The position numbers and the translations under genes are program-made. Of a stretch of DNA of 9,759 nt, positions 5,545-9,759 are shown piece by piece. Position 1 is the stretch's first letter, and every line of letters starts with the position of its first letter. The stretch is from Candidatus Falkowiibacteriota bacterium. Lineage in GTDB: Bacteria > Patescibacteriota > Patescibacteriia > Patescibacteriales > SZUA-104. The stretch spans positions 1 to 9,759 of the forward strand of contig JALUVW010000072.1 in the NCBI GenBank assembly GCA_027020105.1. Reading direction: 5' to 3'. The notes beneath the pieces were generated by a model, which saw only the letters and a program-made list of their open reading frames with translations, was not told the origin of the DNA and did not search any database.

Positions 5545-6705
5545 CTACCCCGCTATTTTCTCCCAAATCATCTTGAACCAATACCCGAATTTGGCGACAT
5601 CCTTAAAGGTTACGACCAAGATTAACAACATCAGCAAGGCAAATCCGATGTTGTGGATAACGGCCTCCACTTCTTTTTTCACCGGCGAACCCTTTATTTT
5701 TTCAATAAACAAAAACACAATCCTGCCTCCGTCCAAAGCCGGAAACGGCAGAAAATTTATTATCGCCAAATTAATGGACAGGAGGGCGGCAAACTGCAAA
5801 ACATAAACAAAGCCCATCCGCGCCACCTGTCCGGTCATCGCGGCAATGCCAACCGGTCCGGCCACATCGGCGCTCACTCCGCTGCCCATTATCAAACCCT
5901 TTATCAGTTCGTAAAAAGCCATAATTATGGCCCAGGTTAAAAATACCGTTGTCTTAATCCCTTCCCAAATTGCCGTAAAAAACGGATATTTTACCATACC
6001 GGTTTCAATAATGCCGACACCCGCGCCGGCGACGCCCGTTTCTTTCATCACGACCGGCGTAATGCTTTTTTTTATTTCTTCCCCCCCGCGCTTAATCGTG
6101 TATGATAACTCCTCGCCGGCGCGATTACTGACAAATTGTTGCAAATCTTCATAGCCGGCGAATTGCCTTCCGTTAATATCGGCTATTATGTCCCCCACTC
6201 GCAATCCGGCCTTCTGCGCCGGAGAATCGGGCATAACCTCTACAATCTGAATTTTTTTGTCCGTAATTTGGGCGCGCGGGCCGACATTATCCAAGGCTTG
6301 CGGCAATCCCATGACAAAGCCGATTGTAATCAAAATGGCGGCCAAAACAATATTCATTATCACTCCGGCCGATATCATGGACACTCTCTGCCATATTTTT
6401 TTATTGGTAAAATGGTTCGGGTCATCCCCTCCTTCCTCGTCTTCCCCCAATTTTACAAATCCGCCCAGAGGAAACCAGTTAACGGAATAAATGGTGTCCG
6501 CGGCGTCATTCACTTTTTTGTTGCCGATAATTTTTTTCCATTTTCCGTTCTTGTTTTTGTAAACGCCGAAAGCCCGCGGCGGAAATCCAATGCCAAACTC
6601 TTCGGCCCTTACTCCGAATTTGCGCGCGACCAAAAAATGTCCCAGCTCATGAGCGAACACCAAGACGGATAAAACCAATATAAATGTAACTAAAGTTAAG
6701 AGCAT
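5545..6705 (-). CDS. rseP: Site-2 zinc metalloprotease, RseP/RasP family
   Basis: This is a membrane-embedded M50 protease that cuts transmembrane substrates within the bilayer (anti-sigma factors, signal-peptide remnants). In the 386-aa product TM1 carries the zinc motif HELGH (19-23). A membrane-associated loop with GGFVKLGEDE (81-90) and the conserved NKKIWQRVSMISAGVIMN (101-118) leads into TM2. A single PDZ domain spans about 140-220 (MPDSPAQKAGLRVGDIIADI). GPVGI (283-287) precedes TM3, which holds the third zinc-ligand motif NFLPFPALDGG (317-327, Asp325). A last TM lies near 355-368. One PDZ, as in RasP-like members, against two in E. coli RseP. The ATG lies directly before TM1; no Shine-Dalgarno sequence. 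It follows frr, the ancestral neighbour order, but without uppS, cdsA or dxr between. Substrates cannot be judged from the window. Confidence 0.95.
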   Translation of the reverse strand: MLLTLVTFILVLSVLVFAHELGHFLVARKFGVRAEEFGIGFPPRAFGVYKNKNGKWKKIIGNKKVNDAADTIYSVNWFPLGGFVKLGEDEEGGDDPNHFTNKKIWQRVSMISAGVIMNIVLAAILITIGFVMGLPQALDNVGPRAQITDKKIQIVEVMPDSPAQKAGLRVGDIIADINGRQFAGYEDLQQFVSNRAGEELSYTIKRGGEEIKKSITPVVMKETGVAGAGVGIIETGMVKYPFFTAIWEGIKTTVFLTWAIIMAFYELIKGLIMGSGVSADVAGPVGIAAMTGQVARMGFVYVLQFAALLSINLAIINFLPFPALDGGRIVFLFIEKIKGSPVKKEVEAVIHNIGFALLMLLILVVTFKDVAKFGYWFKMIWEKIAG

Positions 6706-6712
6706 AAAATAC

Positions 6713-6798
6713 GGGATTCTTGGGATTATTAAGATCCTTGAGATCTGTGTGATAAATATCCCAAAGATCTCAAGGATCCCGAAAACCCCAAAAATTCC
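6713..6798. repeat. Convergent 9-nt repeat arrays filling the frr-rseP gap
   Basis: On the - strand five 9-mers follow the frr stop without gaps: GGAATTTTT, GGGGTTTTC, GGGATCCTT, GAGATCTTT, GGGATATTT (6798 down to 6754). On the + strand four more face them: GGGATTCTT, GGGATTATT, AAGATCCTT, GAGATCTGT (6713-6748). The arrays pair through a perfect 14-bp inverted repeat (6733-6746 and 6765-6778, 18-nt loop); CGGGAT (6712-6717) can also pair with ATCCCG (6776-6781). Almost the whole 99-nt gap is built from these units. It has no U-tract typical of a terminator. Confidence 0.78.
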
Positions 6799-6804
6799 GA
6801 TAAG

Positions 6805-7359
6805 TTAAATTGTCATAATCTCCTCCTCCTTCTTGTCCCTAATCTCTTTTAATTCATTATTCCTGTTCCTGACCTCTTCGTCCAGTTCGCCGATAAACCG
6901 GAATTTATCATCTTCGCTTATTTCTTTGTCTTTCTCCGCGCGTTCAATGTCATCTTTCACCTCGTCCCTCACCTGTCTGATTCTTATTCTGGCCGATTCC
7001 ATTTTTTCGTTCAGCTTCTTCACCAAATCCCTCCTGTTTTCTTCGGTCATTTGGGGAATGGATATTCTGATTTTTTCCCCTTCGTTGACCACGCCCACTC
7101 CCAGGCGCGCCTCCACAATCGCCTTCTCTATGTCTTTCAGCAAATTCTTGTCCCATGGCGTCACCGTCATGCCGCGGGCATCCGTCACGGTAACGCTGGC
7201 CAAGCCGTTTAAGGGCGTTTTGACTCCGTACGCTTCAACCAGCACTCCGTCCAACATATTCGGATTGGCTCGCCCGATGCGCAAATTGGCGATTTCCTTC
7301 TGGAAAAAATCAATCGCCTTTTGAAATTCTTCTTGTTTTGATTGGATGTATTGGTTCAT
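6805..7359 (-). CDS. frr: Ribosome recycling factor
   Basis: RRF works in the cytoplasm with EF-G to split the post-termination ribosome and free it from mRNA and tRNA. The 184-aa product has the normal family length (about 185) and covers both domains: the three-helix bundle, with helix 1 carrying the signature LRIGRANP (26-33), and the small beta domain with VEAYGVKTPLNGLASVTV. After it come PWDKNLLKDIEKAI, IPQMTEENRRDLVKKL and a long charged C-terminal helix. No part is missing. The ATG starts the first helix; upstream is A/T-rich with no Shine-Dalgarno sequence. It precedes rseP by 99 nt filled with 9-nt repeats. In many bacteria frr follows rpsB-tsf-pyrH; here the upstream neighbour is instead a lipoprotein gene. 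Confidence 0.97.
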   Translation of the reverse strand: MNQYIQSKQEEFQKAIDFFQKEIANLRIGRANPNMLDGVLVEAYGVKTPLNGLASVTVTDARGMTVTPWDKNLLKDIEKAIVEARLGVGVVNEGEKIRISIPQMTEENRRDLVKKLNEKMESARIRIRQVRDEVKDDIERAEKDKEISEDDKFRFIGELDEEVRNRNNELKEIRDKKEEEIMTI

Positions 7360-7371
7360 ATGTTTATTTTT

Positions 7372-7377
7372 ATCATA
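7372..7377 (-). promoter_or_regulatory. Candidate -10 box for frr
   Basis: TATGAT on the - strand lies 12 nt before the frr ATG, so a transcript from it would have almost no leader. No good -35 hexamer is visible 16-18 nt upstream in this AT-rich stretch. It is plausible but weak; frr may instead depend on readthrough or on a promoter further upstream. Confidence 0.25.
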
Positions 7378-7410
7378 ATTGGAAATTTGAAAATTAAATT
7401 TTATTTGATT

Positions 7411-7510
7411 GGTCGGCGTTTAAAGTTAAGTCCGAATTCGCTTGCTGTTTTCAGTGTTTGCCGGCACGGCCGACATTGGCGAATTACGATCGCGAACCAC
7501 GGGTTTCGCG
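7411..7510. other. Structured non-coding segment between the lipoprotein gene and frr
   Basis: This segment is richer in GC than the AT-rich DNA next to the frr start and has no credible gene. It holds three pairings: GTCGGC (7412-7417) with GCCGAC (7469-7474); AATTCGC (7435-7441) with GCGAATT (7479-7485); and a local hairpin CGCGAACC/GGTTTCGCG (7491-7510). The first two cross in pseudoknot order. On the + strand the last hairpin is followed by CTATTTTTT, like a terminator, although no + strand gene leads into it. A structured leader for frr or a small RNA is possible but unproven. Confidence 0.3.
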
Positions 7511-8581
7511 CTATTTTTTCTCCACCTTCTTAATTCCCATATAAATAACGCTTGGCTCCTCCGGGTCTATCAATAATTTCCATCCCCTTCCGCTGGTTGG
7601 CAGTTTTTTGGTTGTCCAGTTCTCTCCTCCGTCCAAAGAACGGTAAAAAGTGGTGTTGGTCACGTAATAAATCTCTTTGACGTTTTTGGGGTTAACGGCA
7701 ATAGCGTTGATTTTGGCTTTTTTGGGCGGAGTAATCAATTCAATTTTTGACCAACTATCGCCGTTATCGGCCGATTTTAACAATCCGTAATTGGTGGCCA
7801 AAAACAGATAGCCGGGGTTGCCGCCCAAAACAACCAAATCCCTGAAATTGGTGCTGCTCTTAAATTCTTTCAATTCCTCTTTTAAGCTCTCCCAAGTGTC
7901 ACCATTGTCAAGTGAACGGAAAATGCCCTTGTTTTTGGTGGCGACAAAAATGTTTCGGCTGTCGCTCGGGCTGATAATGATGCGCTTGATGTCGCTTTTA
8001 AGCCTTTCTATAACGCGCCAGGTCTCGCCCCGATCTTTGCTCTTTATGATTTCGCCCCGAGATGTGCCGATATAAACATTGGCGCTGTCGTAATGATCAA
8101 TCGCTATCGCCCTAATCTGCGTTTTTTCGCTGTTGTCAAAATAAACCGCGGACCATGATCTTGAACAATCGGTGGATTTGTACACTTCATTGTTGGCGGC
8201 GGCGTAAATTATGCATTTTGAATCAGGGTCAACCGCCACGGCATTGATCGTTTTCGGGCCCAAACTGGAAGCCGACTGCCAACTCTTTGCCCCGTTATAC
8301 GTATAAAACAATCCGTTGCCTTCGCTTCCCCAATAAATCGCCTTATGATCGCTTGGATCCATAACCAAAACATTGACATTGATTCCGCCTATAACCTTGG
8401 GGCGGCCGCTCACTGTCGGAATTAAAACCGTTTGCGCCCACTTCTCTCCTCTTGAGCTTGTTTTGTAAACGCCGGCATCGTTGCCGGCATCGCCATCTTT
8501 TGTTTTAAAGCTTATGGAACAGCCGGAAATCAACAAAATGGCGATAACCAATAATGAAAAGCGTAACTTGTTGTTGGACAT
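7511..8581 (-). CDS. Lipoprotein with seven Asp-box (BNR/YCF48-like) repeats, predicted beta-propeller
   Basis: The 356-aa product begins with a type II signal peptide: KLRFSLLVIAILLISGC, lipobox L-I-S-G-C with the lipidated Cys at 21. It should be anchored to the outer face of the membrane. The rest contains seven Asp-box motifs (S-x-D-x-G-x-x-W pattern), with their Trp at 48, 101, 143, 188, 230, 277 and 322. The clearest are SKDRGETW, SLDNGDTW, SADNGDSW and SLDGGENW. Spacing of 42-53 residues and seven copies fit a seven-bladed propeller, as in YCF48/sortilin-like proteins. No sialidase active-site pattern is evident, so a binding or assembly role is more likely than an enzyme. The first three boxes are less perfect than the others. 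The ATG is fixed by the signal peptide; no Shine-Dalgarno sequence. It lies 141 nt after holB, across a palindromic repeat. Confidence 0.9.
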   Translation of the reverse strand: MSNNKLRFSLLVIAILLISGCSISFKTKDGDAGNDAGVYKTSSRGEKWAQTVLIPTVSGRPKVIGGINVNVLVMDPSDHKAIYWGSEGNGLFYTYNGAKSWQSASSLGPKTINAVAVDPDSKCIIYAAANNEVYKSTDCSRSWSAVYFDNSEKTQIRAIAIDHYDSANVYIGTSRGEIIKSKDRGETWRVIERLKSDIKRIIISPSDSRNIFVATKNKGIFRSLDNGDTWESLKEELKEFKSSTNFRDLVVLGGNPGYLFLATNYGLLKSADNGDSWSKIELITPPKKAKINAIAVNPKNVKEIYYVTNTTFYRSLDGGENWTTKKLPTSGRGWKLLIDPEEPSVIYMGIKKVEKK

Positions 8582-8586
8582 AATTT

Positions 8587-8616
8587 TTATAATTTTTAAT
8601 TAAAGTATTTCATCAA
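8587..8616 (-). promoter_or_regulatory. Weak candidate promoter for the lipoprotein gene
   Basis: On the - strand TTGATG (8616-8611) and TTATAA (8592-8587) are 18 nt apart. The -10 box is only about 5 nt from the ATG, so the transcript would be essentially leaderless. The DNA is very AT-rich and the match could be chance. Confidence 0.3.
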
Positions 8617-8618
8617 GC

Positions 8619-8717
8619 TTCTGCCGAGCTTTAGCTCGGGGCGCGGGCGGCTTTAGCCGCGTACTGTCGCGCTACGCGGCTAAAGCCGCCCGCGCCCTGG
8701 CCTAAAGGCCGGTAGAA
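8619..8717. repeat. 99-bp palindromic element (long form) with a 25-bp perfect hairpin
   Basis: The ends, TTCTGCCG (8619-8626) and CGGTAGAA (8710-8717), and the two end hairpins, GAGC-TTTA-GCTC and GGCC-TAAA-GGCC, match the 48-bp element at 2485-2532. Between them is a perfect GC-rich inverted repeat with 25-bp arms (8639-8663 and 8673-8697) and a 9-nt loop CTGTCGCGC. Each arm also contains its own small palindrome, GCGGC-TTTA-GCCGC and GCGGC-TAAA-GCCGC. It lies just after the holB stop, where it could protect or end the holB mRNA, though it has no U-tract. Confidence 0.85.
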
Positions 8718-8722
8718 ATAAG

Positions 8723-9759
8723 CTAAATACTGATAGCCACCCGCTCCAACGCCAATTTCGGGCTCACGTTCGCCTTTATGTATTTGTCCGCTTGCCGCAA
8801 AGCAACGGTCAAATTAAGCAAATTTTCCAGTCTGAATCTTTCCTTGGCCGCCGTTAATTCTTTTAGCGCCATTTCATGCTGAACCAATTCCGTATGATTA
8901 AATTTCAAAAGAAGCAAATCTCTGGACAGTCCCAGCCATATTTCCACCACGCGTCCGGCCAACACGGCCGATTCCGGGCCAACGCCGTGCGAGGCGATTA
9001 ATTCTTCCACGGATTTCAAGCGCCCGTTAATGTCTTGGTTTAAAAAATTCAAAAAAACATTAACTCGCTTTAAATAATTTTCGTAAAACTCCTTGTCTTC
9101 CAAAAATTTAACCGCCAAGGCCGGCCGCCCCAGGCACATTCTGGAAAAATTTTTGGCCGCGCTCCGCGTCGCGCCGCGTTCTTTTAACAAATAATCATAA
9201 ATAACGCCAAAACTAACGGGCTTGAATTTTAAGACTTGGCCGCGAGAAACAACGGTCGCGGGCAAAGCGTCAATATCGGAGGCGACCAAGATAATGATAA
9301 CTTTCTTCTTCGGTTCTTCCAATGTCTTCAAAAGGGCGTTGGCGGCCTCAATGCTTAAACTGTCGGCATGCTTGATTATGCCGACCTTGTAAGAATTCAG
9401 AAACGAGCTCATTCCCAATTTTCTTATGAATTCCCTGATTTGCCCGATGGAAATGTTCTTTTTGTCTTTTTCTTTTTTGATTAAGTGCAAATCACCGTGC
9501 GCTTCGCCCAAATCGGTTCCTTCCCCGCCTTCCGCTTTGTTCAAGCCGGATAAAAGTTTTTCGCAGGAAGGGCATTCGCCGCACGGCAAACCGTCCTTGG
9601 GTTCGCGGCAAAGCAAAATTTTGGCGAAAAAATTCGCCGCTGTCGTTTTGCCAAGATTGTCCGGCCCGCAAAAAATATAAGTATGCGCCAAATTGTTGTT
9701 TTTCACGCTTTTGGACAGAAAATCAACAATATGGCCATTACCGACCAACGGCCAACTTA
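8723..9759 (-). CDS. holB: DNA polymerase III subunit delta' (clamp loader), 5' end cut
   Basis: This is the delta' stator subunit of the clamp loader, partner of the dnaX product. The frame runs off the right edge: upstream of the TTG at 9748-9746 the codons still read S-W-P-L, and WPLVGN is the typical N-terminal motif, so the true start is a few codons outside. Counting from that TTG: HTYIFCGPDNLGKTT with a complete Walker A (GPDNLGKT, 28-35), a four-Cys zinc module (C47, C56, C59, C62), a degenerate Walker B (VGIIKHAD in place of a DEAx box), NALLKTLEEP, and TVVSRGQ in place of the SRC motif. A helical collar domain follows, to the end. The product is about 345 aa, near the usual delta' length. 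Loss of the Walker B acids fits a non-hydrolysing delta'. It is distinct from dnaX: no tau-type extension, and divergent sequence. Confidence 0.93.
   Translation of the reverse strand, partial: SWPLVGNGHIVDFLSKSVKNNNLAHTYIFCGPDNLGKTTAANFFAKILLCREPKDGLPCGECPSCEKLLSGLNKAEGGEGTDLGEAHGDLHLIKKEKDKKNISIGQIREFIRKLGMSSFLNSYKVGIIKHADSLSIEAANALLKTLEEPKKKVIIILVASDIDALPATVVSRGQVLKFKPVSFGVIYDYLLKERGATRSAAKNFSRMCLGRPALAVKFLEDKEFYENYLKRVNVFLNFLNQDINGRLKSVEELIASHGVGPESAVLAGRVVEIWLGLSRDLLLLKFNHTELVQHEMALKELTAAKERFRLENLLNLTVALRQADKYIKANVSPKLALERVAISI

Noticed and set aside
6136..6672. 178-aa + strand frame opposite rseP
   Set aside because: rseP shows HELGH, PDZ and LDGG motifs across the same DNA; this frame has none.
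6713..6798. CRISPR array
   Set aside because: The units are 9 nt, contiguous and inverted, with no spacers and no cas genes nearby.
7511..8581. Sialidase or glycosyl hydrolase based on the Asp boxes
   Set aside because: Asp boxes occur in many non-enzymatic propellers; no catalytic Arg triad or other active-site pattern is evident.
9746..9748. TTG as the true start of holB
   Set aside because: The conserved WPLVGN motif continues upstream in the same frame to the window edge, so the real start lies just outside.
1..9759. Alternative genetic code with UGA as a sense codon (as in Gracilibacteria/SR1)
   Set aside because: All genes read full length under the standard code with no in-frame TGA, so reassignment is not supported here.

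Overview
The window looks like chromosomal DNA from a small-genome bacterium of the Candidate Phyla Radiation (Patescibacteria, probably a Parcubacteria-type lineage). This placement is an inference from gene content and style; no rRNA or other marker settles it. The clues are housekeeping genes separated by hairpin-rich gaps, no Shine-Dalgarno sequence at any start that can be examined, extracytoplasmic beta-propeller proteins of a kind I associate with these genomes, and frr lying directly next to rseP with no lipid or isoprenoid genes between them. All stop codons seen are TAA or TAG. The genetic code reads as standard.

Layout. From the left edge to 2025, on the + strand, is the 3' part of a membrane protein: a degenerate PP2C-phosphatase-like cytoplasmic domain, one transmembrane helix, a helical stalk and a beta-propeller. 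A bidirectional terminator (about 2045-2082) separates it from everything else, which is on the - strand. Reading that strand from the right edge: holB (clamp-loader delta', cut by the window edge); a 99-bp palindromic repeat; a seven-Asp-box lipoprotein; frr (ribosome recycling factor); a gap filled by convergent 9-nt repeats; rseP (site-2 intramembrane protease); a strong sigma70-type promoter; an unrecognised acidic two-part protein; a second gap with 9-nt repeats and nested inverted repeats; dnaX (clamp-loader tau/gamma); tRNA-Gln(CUG) with its own terminator; a 48-bp palindromic repeat related to the 99-bp one; and a 119-aa protein of unknown function.

How the genes fit together. dnaX and holB encode two AAA+ subunits of the same clamp loader that loads the sliding clamp for DNA polymerase III. 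frr and rseP are the two ends of a widespread cluster (frr-uppS-cdsA-dxr-rseP) whose middle is absent here. The two propeller proteins are both predicted to present their propeller outside the membrane. 

Most of the unusual content lies between genes or within dnaX: two gaps built from converging 9-nt repeats, two related elements made of CTTTAG/CTAAAG-centred palindromes, and an A7 run behind a GC-rich hairpin in the dnaX linker that could produce a short gamma-like subunit.
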